64,000 nucleotides of DNA from Novipirellula caenicola (GTDB lineage Bacteria > Planctomycetota > Planctomycetia > Pirellulales > Pirellulaceae): contig NZ_BAABRO010000012.1 in the NCBI RefSeq assembly GCF_039545035.1, positions 62,001-126,000 of the forward strand. The letters are read 5' to 3'. This document shows, one piece after another, positions 29,587 through 38,167 of this stretch. Numbering within the stretch: the stretch's first letter is position 1; the number at the start of each line of letters is the position of its first letter. The position numbers were made by a program, and so were the translations under genes. A model generated the notes under the pieces. The model was not told where the DNA came from. It did not search any database and saw nothing but the letters and a program-made list of their open reading frames with translations.

Positions 29587-30252
29587 TTAGCGTTTGCCGT
29601 TCTTAACCAGCGACATTAGGTAAAGCATTTCGCTACAGATCTGAGCGGACCGTTCGTCGTACGTTTGACTCTCGAATTGGGTGTCGTCTGCGACTTTGGG
29701 GTCTTCATAGCGAATCGGCAAGCGAAGATCACAGCCTAATACAAGCGGACATGCTTCGTCGGCTTGGGAACATGTCATTACCGCGCAATAGTCCCTGCTC
29801 GGGTTGGGCGGCGAACTGTACACCTTCGAAAAACAAACCAGCGGAGCGGAGGAATCCCAACGATAGACGCGGTAGCGTGGGTTTGTCCCGCCGCCGTCCT
29901 CGGCCACAATCTTCATCCCGCATCGCTGTAGCGCAGCGACCGTGCGTGGGTTCAAAGCGGTCGCCTCGGTGCCGCCTGAGTAGGTTTCGATGCGATCCAA
30001 GCCATAATACTCAATCGCTAGCTGTGCCCAAATTTGCGTGAAATGACTGCGACGCGAATTGTGGGTGCAGATGAACGTCAGTTTCGCCGTCTCTGACTTA
30101 GCATGACGATCGCAAATGTACTCGGCGACTTTCGCCAGATCATCCTTTCGCTCATCCGGAATCGCATCAAATCGACTCACTCCATCATCGAGGTATTGTT
30201 TGAGCAGCGGGTAAAAATCGGCGGACGCTTTTTCCGGTTGGTTCGATGTCAT
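29587..30252 (-). CDS. arsC: Arsenate reductase, LMW-phosphatase / thioredoxin-coupled type
   Basis: 221 residues. The P-loop CTHNSRRS (C62-S69) is the CX5R(S/T) nucleophile loop of low-molecular-weight phosphatase-type ArsC. CSQADEAC supplies C161 and C168, seven residues apart, the spacing of the two resolving cysteines (82 and 89) of plasmid pI258 ArsC. All three redox cysteines are therefore present. The enzyme reduces arsenate to arsenite in the cytosol with thioredoxin. The N-terminal 55 residues (a helical extension with YPLLKQYLDDGVSRF) are longer than in the Staphylococcus enzyme, as in other planctomycete and cyanobacterial homologues. It is divergent from arsR and acr3 across 121 bp that carry a dyad. 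Confidence 0.85.
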   Translation of the reverse strand: MTSNQPEKASADFYPLLKQYLDDGVSRFDAIPDERKDDLAKVAEYICDRHAKSETAKLTFICTHNSRRSHFTQIWAQLAIEYYGLDRIETYSGGTEATALNPRTVAALQRCGMKIVAEDGGGTNPRYRVYRWDSSAPLVCFSKVYSSPPNPSRDYCAVMTCSQADEACPLVLGCDLRLPIRYEDPKVADDTQFESQTYDERSAQICSEMLYLMSLVKNGKR

Positions 30253-30334
30253 ACCTATTTCCTTGATAAGCTCTTGATCTCACGCGAGCAGGCATGATCC
30301 TAGCTGCTTGACGCCCATCGCGGTAGCCCCTATC

Positions 30335-30358
30335 CTTGCATATTGACGCAAGCATGCA
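30335..30358. promoter_or_regulatory. ArsR-type dyad between arsC and arsR/acr3
   Basis: CTTGC-N8-GCAAG (30335-30352) overlaps a second pair, TGCAT...ATGCA (30337-30341 and 30354-30358). The sequence between them, ATATTGACGCAAG, resembles classic ArsR/SmtB operators. It lies 16 bp before the arsR ATG and about 80 bp before arsC. A plausible -35 (TTGCAT, 30337) and -10 (TAATAA, 30361) would put the repressor over the promoter. Confidence 0.6.
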
Positions 30359-30373
30359 CTTAATAAAATTGCC

Positions 30374-30718
30374 ATGAATTTAAAGCAAGCCTCGCTGTGT
30401 ACCGGGCCTATCGACGATTTGCTCGACGCGGATTTATTCAAAGCGCTCGGGGAACCGACACGATTGAAGTTGCTGTCTTGTCTAGCAAAAGGGGGAAGAC
30501 CGTGTTCGGTCACCGAGCTGACTGAATGCTGTGAAGTCGATTTTTCGGTCGTCTCGCGTCATTTAAGTGTGCTCGAAAAGGCGGGCGTTTTAACTGCCAC
30601 AAAGCAAGGTCGCACGGTCTTTTATGCGGTGCGATACAAACACCTAAACGAAGTCTTTCGCGAGTTGGCCAAAGCGATCGAAGATTGTCGTCCCAAACGC
30701 CGCTCAAAGAAGCCATAG
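30374..30718 (+). CDS. arsR: ArsR/SmtB-family repressor (arsC/acr3 unit)
   Basis: 114 residues. The winged-helix core is DADLFKALGEPTRLKLLSCLAKGG, then CSVTELTECCEVDFSVVSRHLSVLEKAGVLTATKQGRTVFYAVRY. A vicinal cysteine pair at the start of the recognition helix (TECCEVDFS) is a natural As(III) sensor site. No SD sequence precedes the ATG; the promoter may give a near-leaderless transcript. It is 89 bp ahead of acr3 on the same strand and divergent from arsC, so it probably controls both. It differs clearly from the second ArsR at 35.4 kb, which has another cysteine layout and another dyad. Confidence 0.88.
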   Translation: MNLKQASLCTGPIDDLLDADLFKALGEPTRLKLLSCLAKGGRPCSVTELTECCEVDFSVVSRHLSVLEKAGVLTATKQGRTVFYAVRYKHLNEVFRELAKAIEDCRPKRRSKKP

Positions 30719-30807
30719 CATCGACGTGCCCGACACCGGGCCTCACCTCGCGACGCACACGCCGCCCCGGCTAGATCCGAGAAAATTGAAACGGAAAGAA
30801 CATCGAA

Positions 30808-31878
30808 ATGGACAAATCAGCAAACACGGGAATTAGCTTTTTCGAAAAGAATCTCACGATCTGGGTCGCGTTGTGCATGGTGATCGGCGTGTTGATCGGG
30901 AAATTCGTGCCGGCAATCCCTGGGGTGCTGGCAAAATTTGAATACGCCAACGTCTCGATCCCGATCGCCATCCTGATTTGGTTGATGATCTACCCGATGA
31001 TGATGAAGGTCAATTTCGCCAGCGTCAAAAACGTGGGCAAGAACCCCAAAGGCTTGTTCGTCACCTGGATTGTGAATTGGTTGATCAAACCGTTCACGAT
31101 GTTCGGCATCGCAGCGTTCTTTTTCTATTACGTCTTCCGCCCTTGGATATCACCCGAGTTAGCTAAGGACTACTTAGCAGGCGCGGTATTGCTGGGGGCA
31201 GCTCCTTGCACCGCGATGGTGTTTGTATGGAGCCATCTGACGCGAGGCAACGCGGCGTACACGGTCGTCCAAGTGGCGACCAATGACTTGATTATTTTGG
31301 TTGCCTTCACGCCGATCGTGGCGTTGCTGTTGGGCATTGGTGGCATCACGATTCCATGGATGACACTGATTGTCTCGGTGATGCTCTTTGTGGTGGTGCC
31401 CTTGGTAGGCGGAGTCTTGACGCGACACCTTGTCATCCGCTCGAAAGGGGAAACGTATTTTCAGCATGCCTTTCTGCCTAAGTTCAACAACATCACGATT
31501 GCCGGATTGCTGCTCACCTTGGTCTTGATCTTTTCCTTCCAAGGCGAAGTGATCATTAACAATCCATTGCACATTGTCCTGATCGCGATTCCATTGATCT
31601 TGCAAACGGTGCTGATTTTTTTTCTGGCCTATGGTGCGTGTTACCGACTGCATTGCCATCATGACATCGCCGCCCCGGCCGGGATGATCGGCGCTTCGAA
31701 CTTTTTCGAGCTTTCGGTGGCCGTGGCGATCACATTATTCGGAGCTTCGTCGCCAGTGGTCTTAGCAACAATTGTGGGAGTGTTAGTCGAAGTTCCGGTG
31801 ATGCTGGCCCTGGTCGCCTATGCCAACCGAACACGAGAATCCTTCTCTCGTTTTGAGGCAAATCACGGGGACTCGTAG
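30808..31878 (+). CDS. acr3: Arsenite efflux permease, ACR3 family
   Basis: 356 residues, ten hydrophobic segments, with the ACR3 landmarks: FEKNLTIWVALCMVIGVLIG at the start, LIWLMIYPMMMKVNF, FVTWIVNWLIKPFTMFGIA, and GAAPCTAMVFVWSHLTRGN with the essential cysteine in the fourth-helix motif. ATG 30808 follows GGAAAGAA. It exports As(III) driven by the membrane potential or coupled to the ArsA ATPase. The last codons and the stop lie inside a dispersed repeat (GGGACTCGTAG..CGTCCACTAC, 31868-31892), so the C-terminal residues (HGDS) may be repeat-derived. Confidence 0.92.
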   Translation: MDKSANTGISFFEKNLTIWVALCMVIGVLIGKFVPAIPGVLAKFEYANVSIPIAILIWLMIYPMMMKVNFASVKNVGKNPKGLFVTWIVNWLIKPFTMFGIAAFFFYYVFRPWISPELAKDYLAGAVLLGAAPCTAMVFVWSHLTRGNAAYTVVQVATNDLIILVAFTPIVALLLGIGGITIPWMTLIVSVMLFVVVPLVGGVLTRHLVIRSKGETYFQHAFLPKFNNITIAGLLLTLVLIFSFQGEVIINNPLHIVLIAIPLILQTVLIFFLAYGACYRLHCHHDIAAPAGMIGASNFFELSVAVAITLFGASSPVVLATIVGVLVEVPVMLALVAYANRTRESFSRFEANHGDS

Positions 31879-32009
31879 TCCTCGTCCACTACGGGAACAC
31901 TACGGGAAATCGCACCGGTATAGTGGAGCGGCGCAAGCAGCCCGGCCAATTTCGAACTTTTTGTCACCGCAACCGGACGAGCTCCGCGCCGTAATCGCTA
32001 TCTAAAAAA

Positions 32010-33791
32010 CTAGGATGGCGACGTGCTTAGGTCGCAATGCGTTAGTCGGCTTAGCCCCTGAATCCCGGTCGGTGGCTGTAACTGCCATGGGATGATGGCC
32101 ACGCGACTGGCTTGCTGTTGACTTACTTCGCGAAGGTACTGCTGTTCGTGCTTCTGACGCTGCTTCATCAGCGGATCGGTTAGCGGCAGCGAGCTCAACA
32201 CCTGATTGACCACCCACGCATACGGCTCGATCTCGGCACGCCGCAGATCTCGCTGCAGTGCAGCCGCTTCGTGGACCGGAGTGGCTTCTGCCAAGGTGAC
32301 AATGAGCACGCGTGTGAAGTCCGGATCGCGGAGTCGCGGCAGCAGGTTCTCGACCGCTTCGGGCATCTCACTGGATTGCCGGGTGACTTCGCGGTGGTAA
32401 GCCAACGCGGAAACGAGCAACAACACCGTATGGCCGGTCGGAGCCGTGTCGAGTACCACAAATTTGTTTGTCCCCGCAGCAACGGCATCCGCAAACGCGC
32501 GGAACACCGCAATTTCCTCGGTACATGGAGACCGCAAATCCTCTTGCAGTAACGCCTTGCCCTGCTCGTCCAAATTCGCGCCAGCGCTGCTCAAGACTTC
32601 CTCCGAGTAGCGGGCGGTTTCAGCAGCGGGATCAATCCGCGTGATCGACAAGTTGGGTAAGCGTTCGTCGTTCATCGCCGCTTCGAGATGGGCAGCGGGG
32701 TCCGTGGTGGAAAGATGAACGTCATAGCCACGCTGGGCGATCGCGACCGCAACGGCGGCCGCGACGGTCGTTTTGCCAACGCCCCCTTTGCCCATCGCCA
32801 AGATGACACCGTGACCAGGTGCTACCAAATCATCAATCAAGCCCGACAGGGGTGCTAGTTCATCGTCCCCAGAGACGCTTTCGTCGGCGACATCGGTCGC
32901 CACAGCGCTATCGAGCGTGCCAAGTCGGCGAAGCGAATCGATCCCCAAAATTACACCGGGGCACAGAGGAACGGTGGTCTGCGGAAACGCGTTGAGCCCC
33001 GCCGGAATCTCGTCAATTGCCGCGGCGCCTCGCTGTTGCAGGGCGACGGCATAAGGATCCGTCGTGTCGACGGCTTGGAACACACCATTGATGACAAGAT
33101 GTTGATTCCCAACGCCGAGTTCTGCCAGTTCTTCGCTAGTGCGTGCCGCTTCTCGCAGCGCACTGCTTTCCGTTCGAGCCACCAACACCAACGTGGTCGT
33201 GGCCGCGTCACAAAGTGCTCGCACCGATTGTTGATAAAGCTTTTGCTGCTCCTGTAGACCAGCAAGTGGTCCGAGACAACTGGTACCCGTCGTATTTTGT
33301 GACATGAAACCATCCCAAGCCGATGGCAGGGTTAGCAGTCGCAGCGTGTGCCCGGTCGGAGCGGTATCGAAGATCACATGGTCAAACTCGGCCGTAACCG
33401 CCGGGTCGCCTAACAACCGTGAAAACTCGTCGAATGCCGCAATCTCGAGCGTGCAAGATCCCGAGAATTGTTCCTCCATGCTCTTAATCGCCGCATCAGG
33501 CAGCAGCCCTCGATACGGCCCCACCATCCGCTCGCGATACTCAGCTGCCGATTTCTCTGGATCCAAGTTCATCGCCGAGAGCGTAGGAATCGCAGAAATC
33601 GGCGTCGGGTGGTTTTCCAGCGAAACATCAAACACCTCATCCAGATTGGATGCCGGATCGGTCGAAACCAGCAAGACTTTTTTTCCTGAGTCGGCCAGCT
33701 TCACTGCGGTCGCACAAGCCACCGATGTTTTGCCAACGCCGCCTTTGCCGGTGAAGAACAAGTTGCGGGATGGATGATCTAAGAATTTCAT
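32010..33791 (-). CDS. arsA: Arsenite-translocating ATPase ArsA (duplicated A1-A2)
   Basis: 593 residues, the usual full-length double form. Each half has a P-loop (FFTGKGGVGKTS near residue 13; AMGKGGVGKTTVAAA near 335) and the DTAPTGHT signature. All three metal-site cysteines are visible: SGSCTLEIA, GTSCLGPLAG and RSPCTEEIA. ATG 33791 has AGGAAC about 11 bases upstream. ArsA receives As(III) from ArsD and energises efflux through the membrane permease (here ACR3, encoded on the opposite strand). It is 214 bp downstream of arsM-arsD, with a strong hairpin in between. Confidence 0.92.
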   Translation of the reverse strand: MKFLDHPSRNLFFTGKGGVGKTSVACATAVKLADSGKKVLLVSTDPASNLDEVFDVSLENHPTPISAIPTLSAMNLDPEKSAAEYRERMVGPYRGLLPDAAIKSMEEQFSGSCTLEIAAFDEFSRLLGDPAVTAEFDHVIFDTAPTGHTLRLLTLPSAWDGFMSQNTTGTSCLGPLAGLQEQQKLYQQSVRALCDAATTTLVLVARTESSALREAARTSEELAELGVGNQHLVINGVFQAVDTTDPYAVALQQRGAAAIDEIPAGLNAFPQTTVPLCPGVILGIDSLRRLGTLDSAVATDVADESVSGDDELAPLSGLIDDLVAPGHGVILAMGKGGVGKTTVAAAVAVAIAQRGYDVHLSTTDPAAHLEAAMNDERLPNLSITRIDPAAETARYSEEVLSSAGANLDEQGKALLQEDLRSPCTEEIAVFRAFADAVAAGTNKFVVLDTAPTGHTVLLLVSALAYHREVTRQSSEMPEAVENLLPRLRDPDFTRVLIVTLAEATPVHEAAALQRDLRRAEIEPYAWVVNQVLSSLPLTDPLMKQRQKHEQQYLREVSQQQASRVAIIPWQLQPPTGIQGLSRLTHCDLSTSPS

Positions 33792-33871
33792 GGTTCAAGT
33801 TCCTCGTGTTGGTTGTATTTCGCGGGCGAAAGGCCAACGCCATCGACATTTTGGGGAGCGATTGCGGCGAG

Positions 33872-33923
33872 GGGCCCGCCCGGTTGCGGCGAATAACACG
33901 TTCGAATCAGACCGGGCGGGCCC
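33872..33923. promoter_or_regulatory. GC-rich hairpin between arsM-arsD and arsA
   Basis: A perfect 13-bp inverted repeat, GGGCCCGCCCGGT (33872-33884) and ACCGGGCGGGCCC (33911-33923), with a 26-base loop, lies in the only gap of the arsR-arsMD-arsA unit. No T-run follows on either strand, so simple termination is less likely than attenuation, mRNA processing or 3'-end protection of the upstream message. Confidence 0.6.
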
Positions 33924-34005
33924 AGCGTTACTCCGCTAACAAAATCCCCCGTGAACTCCCAAAGCAAATGGCATTGGCTGAAAAGTTCGGCTTGGTGTGT
34001 GGTCG

Positions 34006-35310
34006 CTAGCAGCAGCCGCTCGATCCGCAGCAGCCACCACCGGATTGAGCCACCGGCAATGTGGGCTTGGCGGCTGCCCCGGCAAACCAACCGGCAAAGT
34101 CTTCTCGCGACGGATACACCGCTTTGCTGACGATTTGGCCATCGATGACCACCACGGGCAAACAGTCCGTTCCGGCGGTACTAAGCAGATGATGAATCGA
34201 CTTGTTCTCGATAAACGCCTGTGGCTGCTGTCCCAAGTTGTAACGCTCGACATGATGGCCTTGTTCTTTGAGCCAATCGAGATCCGCTGCAAACTTTGGC
34301 AGCACGGGGTCCACATCTGGCCCACACACGCCGGTCGAGCAGCACATTGGTTTGTCGTAGATTTGTACGGTCTTCATCTTGTTCTCCTGTGAAAACGAAT
34401 GGGATTTGGATTGGGAATTGGATTCGTTCATTGGTGTTGATGTTGACTTGAGCGCATGCACGCGAACGCTTGCGGCATACGCATTGGCGTCAAAGGATTG
34501 CATGACCGAGGCTAGTCCGTCATGCAGCGATTGCGGCTCAGCAGCGGCTGCCGCTTCGTCAGCCTCTGAGTTGCACGAGCCACTGCCACAGCAACCGCCA
34601 TCACTTGCCATCGCATAAGCATTCAAATCGGCTGCCGTGTCGGTCACCACGACCGACTCGAATCCAGCTTGTTCAAGCAGGCGGCGATACTCGTCGACAA
34701 GAATCGCGCCGGAGATGCAACCGACATAGGCTTCGACGCTTTGTTTGACATCCGCGGGCAGTTCTTGTTTCAGCGCAATGTCGCTTAATGCCACGCGGCC
34801 ACCCGGCTTGAGAACCCGCAGGATTTCGCGAAACACAGCCGACTTGTCCGGCACGAGATTGATCACACAATTGCTGATCACGCAGTCGACCGAGTTGTCC
34901 GCTAGCGGCAACTGATCAATCGTCGCCTGATGAAACTCGACATTGGTCAGTCCGAGTTTCTGCTGGCCCGCGCGAGCCCGCTGGAGCATCTCGGTGGTCA
35001 TGTCGATTCCAATCACGCGGCCGGTTGCCCCGACTTTACGAGCGGCCAAGAACACGTCCATCCCGCCGCCGCATCCGAGGTCCACGACGACTTCGCCGTC
35101 GCGAATCCCAGCCAACGCCAAAGGATTACCGCACGACAGCCCCATGTTGGCTTCGGCGGGCAATTGATTCAGTTCGTCCTCGGTGTAACCAAACGCCGAC
35201 GCGATCGACCGGACTGCCGTTGTTTCGTTGGTCAGCTCGCCTCGAGCAACGCTGGCATATTGGTCTCGCACGTCATCCACAATCATTCGTTCATTAGTTC
35301 GCGGCTGCAT
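34006..35310 (-). CDS. arsM-arsD: Fusion of arsenite S-adenosylmethionine methyltransferase (ArsM) and arsenite metallochaperone (ArsD)
   Basis: 434 residues from ATG 35310, with AAAGGAG seven bases upstream. Residues 1-290 are ArsM: SAM loop [16 protein letters not shown], and the three As-binding cysteines C60 (LSCGNPL), C148 (SNCVINLV) and C198 (YVGCISGA). The part ends [15 protein letters not shown], the normal ArsM C-terminus. After a polar linker (residues about 291-311), residues 312-434 are a complete Ars[21 protein letters not shown] with the Cys12-Cys13 pair and Cys18, and C-terminal pairs [11 protein letters not shown]. ArsM methylates As(III); ArsD hands As(III) to ArsA. The linker DNA still contains an SD directly before the ArsD ATG. 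It lies between arsR and arsA. Confidence 0.88.
   Translation of the reverse strand: MQPRTNERMIVDDVRDQYASVARGELTNETTAVRSIASAFGYTEDELNQLPAEANMGLSCGNPLALAGIRDGEVVVDLGCGGGMDVFLAARKVGATGRVIGIDMTTEMLQRARAGQQKLGLTNVEFHQATIDQLPLADNSVDCVISNCVINLVPDKSAVFREILRVLKPGGRVALSDIALKQELPADVKQSVEAYVGCISGAILVDEYRRLLEQAGFESVVVTDTAADLNAYAMASDGGCCGSGSCNSEADEAAAAAEPQSLHDGLASVMQSFDANAYAASVRVHALKSTSTPMNESNSQSKSHSFSQENKMKTVQIYDKPMCCSTGVCGPDVDPVLPKFAADLDWLKEQGHHVERYNLGQQPQAFIENKSIHHLLSTAGTDCLPVVVIDGQIVSKAVYPSREDFAGWFAGAAAKPTLPVAQSGGGCCGSSGCC
34009..34377 (-). CDS. arsD: ArsD as a separate internal translation product of the arsM-arsD frame
   Basis: Within the fused frame, ATG 34377 encodes the exact N-terminus expected for ArsD ([19 protein letters not shown]) and is preceded by CACAGGAG with 6 bases spacing. 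An independent 123-residue ArsD could therefore be made besides the fusion. Stand-alone ArsD is an As(III) chaperone and weak repressor; all six metal-binding cysteines (12, 13, 116, 117, 122, 123) are present. Whether both forms exist in the cell is an inference. Confidence 0.55.
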
Positions 35311-35333
35311 TTTCTGCTCCTTTCAATCAATCG

Positions 35334-35355
35334 CCTATCGCCGAATAACGATAGG
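35334..35355. promoter_or_regulatory. ArsR-like dyad before arsM-arsD
   Basis: CCTATCG-N8-CGATAGG, a perfect 7-bp inverted repeat lying 24 bp upstream of the arsM start. The inner pattern TATCG-N8-CGATA is the same as in the dyad before the second arsR (35817-35834). Confidence 0.65.
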
Positions 35356-35432
35356 CTTTGTTAAAATTTTTTGCTCTGTTCGATGCGGTTCCCTTGCCGG
35401 TTTCTCAAGCCAAGCAGGGTGACCGCGAATCT

Positions 35433-35768
35433 CTATAGGTCTGCGATAAACTTCTTTAGCCGTGCCATCGCATCGGGGTTGATGCAGTAGCAAACGCGAG
35501 GGCCGTCAATTTCGCCCTGCACCAAGCCGGTTTCTTTCAAAATCTTCAGGTGCTGGGACACCGTCGACTGTGCCAGCGGCATCTCTTCGACGATTTCGCC
35601 GCACATGCATGACGTCCGGTTCCGTAGCAGCCGAACGATACGCACGCGCGCCGGATGCGCCAGTGCCCACGCCAGCTTGGCCAAATCCTCAGCCCCAGCG
35701 ACATCGGGCAACGCCAGCTTTTCGTCGCTGCTGCAGCACTTTTCCGCTTCTGCCTTGGATCGCCCCAT
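35433..35768 (-). CDS. arsR: ArsR/SmtB-family As(III)-responsive repressor (arsM-D/arsA unit)
   Basis: 111 residues. Core: [73 protein letters not shown]. The CMCGE motif at the DNA-binding helix is the CxC As(III) site of classic ArsR repressors; more cysteines occur at the N-terminus (EKCCSS) and in the wing (VCYC). As(III) binding would release it from the TATCG-N8-CGATA dyads at 35817-35834 and 35334-35355, giving autoregulation and control of arsM-arsD and arsA. The gap to arsM is 122 bp. Confidence 0.88.
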   Translation of the reverse strand: MGRSKAEAEKCCSSDEKLALPDVAGAEDLAKLAWALAHPARVRIVRLLRNRTSCMCGEIVEEMPLAQSTVSQHLKILKETGLVQGEIDGPRVCYCINPDAMARLKKFIADL

Positions 35769-35816
35769 CGTTTTTCGCCTTAGAGGTTTTGCCTAAAGAA
35801 ACCCAACTAAATTGCT

Positions 35817-35834
35817 TATCGTCGATTAACGATA
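35817..35834. promoter_or_regulatory. ArsR-like dyad before arsR of the arsM-D/arsA unit
   Basis: TATCGT-N6-ACGATA (equivalently TATCG-N8-CGATA), 48 bp upstream of the arsR start, in an AT-rich stretch. It has the same half-sites and spacing as the dyad before arsM. Confidence 0.65.
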
Positions 35835-35846
35835 TATCAAATTAGG

Positions 35847-36401
35847 TTATCTGTCAAGAAAGCCGTTTGTCTTTTTACGGGGCTGTTCGGAAGGAGCGAA
35901 CGACTGGAATACGGCCGGTGCCCTCGAAGTTCGTCTCAATCGAGTGGTTTTCGGCGGCGCTGCGCAAGCGGTCCGGTCAAAATCGAACGTTCCACTCGCT
36001 GCAAGCGAGCGGGCCCCGTGCCGTGTGCTACCCAAAAGTAGATGGCATTCGCCGTAAGGCACCGGGCTGTGCGGGGGCCGCTGGCGCGCGAGCGGCTTAA
36101 TATTTCCAAAAGCCGTTGACGGGCTGTTGAATTAGTCGCAGGACGGACTTCCTAGTCCGTCCAATACATCATTGACGGACTAGGAAGTCCATCATACACC
36201 CGTTGCCGCAGGAAACGTCAATAGATCAACGAGCCGTTGACGACGTCCGCTACACGTTCCGCAGCGTCGCTCGTCAATGCATGGACGAGCGTGGATCGTT
36301 GCCGTGCAAATCCCAATTACCATCCAGACAGCGAAGGTTGCTGTCCGTGCACCACCCGTTTTTGAGCGACTTTTCTCGGATGCACCGCGCCGTGACACGG
36401 C
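35847..36401. repeat. Intergenic region with hairpin repeat modules (copy 1 of the GGACTTCCTAGTCCGTC hairpin)
   Basis: No gene is supported. 36145-36161 (GGACTTCCTAGTCCGTC) and 36174-36190 (its exact reverse complement) form a 17-bp stem with a 12-base loop, inside a module of about 115 bp (36118-36233) that recurs at 48.0 and 60.7 kb. A second GC-rich module (about 36045-36098, CCGTAAGGCACCGG...GGCCGCTGGCGCG..CGGCTTA) is related to 48214-48270. Confidence 0.7.
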
Positions 36402-38018
36402 TCAATCGATTTTCAGCACGTAAGCGAACTCGCACGGCTCTTTCGCAGGCAGGTTGACGTGTAAGCCGCTTGCATCACGACGCCACTTGATTTCATCCTG
36501 GGATCCGAGCAACTTGACCGAGTGAACGTCGATGGATTCATCGCCAGCCTGCTCGGCGAGCGATTGGATCGAGATCTGATTCGATTCGGGCCAATCGAGC
36601 AGGATCGCATAGAGCGTGTCGCCCTTCCGAGTAAAGCGAATGTCTTTGGCTGTAAAGGGTTGATCTTTGTGTTCGGCAAGGTGTCCGGTAGTCGTCTTGG
36701 TAGGACCTTCGCCGAAACTTTTCCAATAAGTGGTCCCGTAGATCGCTTCGCCATTGATCTGTAGCCACTGGCCGATGCTGAGCAAGATCTCGCGATCTTT
36801 TTCGGGGATGGTCCCATCGGCACGAGGCCCAACGTTTAGCAGTAAACAACCATTTTTCGAGACGATGTCGACAAGGTCATCGACCAACCGCCCCGCCGAT
36901 TTGTACTTTTGGTTTTCGGTGTAGCCCCACGAACTGCTGCTGATCGCGGTGTCGGTCTGCCAAAACGGAACGCGGATCGCATCCATCTTAGAACGTTCAA
37001 GATCAAGGACCGCAGCGCCTTCGGGAAAGGCTTGCCATTTGTAATTGATGATGCCGAGGTCGCCCTGCCGCTTCGCCGTCGCGTTGTAGTAATACGCCGC
37101 GAAACGCTGCAAGTAGGGTGAATAGTGATTGTCCGAGAAATGCGTGTCGTGGTTGGCGGTAATGCCGAAATCGAACCAGACCAAATCGGGATCGTACTTG
37201 TCGACAATCTCGCACGTCCGTGCCAACCAATCCTCTTTGAACTGCTTGTCCTGAGGTTCAAACCGCGATTGGTAATCCGCGGCATCTTCTTTGAATAAAA
37301 ACGGCATCGGCCGGCCATACAGCCCGGCGTACTTAGGATCGGCGTTATCGAAATCGGGCCGCCGGACGTAATACTTCCAATTGAACGCACGATGGCTGCT
37401 CAGTCCAAGCCGCATGCCTCGATCGCGAATCGCCGATCCCAATTCACCGATGATGTCACGCTTCGGTCCCATCTCCGTTGCGTCCCACTCCGTGAAACTG
37501 CAGTCGTACATGGGAAACCCATCGTGATGTTCGGCCACGGGCACGACATACTTGGCCCCGGCCTGCTGAAACAGATCGGCCCAGGCGTGCGGATCAAATT
37601 TTTCGGCTTTGAATTTCGGAATGAAATCCTTATAGCCAAACTTTGACTGCGGGCCATACGTCGCAATGTGATGTTCGAAAAAATTGTCGCCGCGCCGCTT
37701 GGTATCGATATACATTTGCCGCGGATACCACTCGCTACCAAAGGCAGGCACGCTATACACCCCCCAGTGAATGAAAATTCCAAACTTGGCATCCTTGTAC
37801 CACTGCGGAATCTCGTACTCTTCGAGCGAGTCCCAGGTCGGAGCAAACGGGCCATCACTCACCACCTGATCAATTTGTTCCAGTGCCGCAGGTACCTTGG
37901 GATGGGGTGCCAATGGATCAGCGGCCGACAACCGAACCGTCATGCCTTGCGATGCAATGACAAAGGCAATCAGGATCACGACGGACAAAATGGTTTTTGG
38001 AATCGTTTGTCGAAACAT
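36402..38018 (-). CDS. Alpha-L-fucosidase, GH29
   Basis: 538 residues from ATG 38018, which begins a signal peptide (MFRQTIPKTILSVVILIAFVIASQG). The GH29 catalytic barrel shows WYKDAKFGIFIHWGVYSVPAFGSEWYPR, KYVVPVAEHHDGFPMYDCSFTEWDA and the nucleophile segment LVWFDFGI (D283). The C-terminal part with LLLNVGPRADGTIP is also typical. It releases L-fucose from the ends of glycans such as fucoidan in the periplasm or outside. It is the last gene of an operon with a Zn-alcohol dehydrogenase and an aldo/keto reductase, both candidates for fucose oxidation, and a divergent AraC regulator. The acid/base residue of GH29 is poorly conserved and was not placed. Confidence 0.9.
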   Translation of the reverse strand: MFRQTIPKTILSVVILIAFVIASQGMTVRLSAADPLAPHPKVPAALEQIDQVVSDGPFAPTWDSLEEYEIPQWYKDAKFGIFIHWGVYSVPAFGSEWYPRQMYIDTKRRGDNFFEHHIATYGPQSKFGYKDFIPKFKAEKFDPHAWADLFQQAGAKYVVPVAEHHDGFPMYDCSFTEWDATEMGPKRDIIGELGSAIRDRGMRLGLSSHRAFNWKYYVRRPDFDNADPKYAGLYGRPMPFLFKEDAADYQSRFEPQDKQFKEDWLARTCEIVDKYDPDLVWFDFGITANHDTHFSDNHYSPYLQRFAAYYYNATAKRQGDLGIINYKWQAFPEGAAVLDLERSKMDAIRVPFWQTDTAISSSSWGYTENQKYKSAGRLVDDLVDIVSKNGCLLLNVGPRADGTIPEKDREILLSIGQWLQINGEAIYGTTYWKSFGEGPTKTTTGHLAEHKDQPFTAKDIRFTRKGDTLYAILLDWPESNQISIQSLAEQAGDESIDVHSVKLLGSQDEIKWRRDASGLHVNLPAKEPCEFAYVLKID

Positions 38019-38167
38019 TTGCACGTTGACTCGTTGTTGTTGGGAAGGACTTGTACTGAATTCATGAACGTCGCAGCATTTGCGTCGCATCACTAAGTGT
38101 CGCAGCAATGACGGTCGCGGGAATGATTGTCGTGGGGAAAACCGTGATCGTCATCTGGAACTCGACA

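Noticed and set aside
29570-29595. Terminator at the 3' end of arsC
   Set aside because: The 7-bp arms are weak, overlap the stop codon and have no T-run on either strand.
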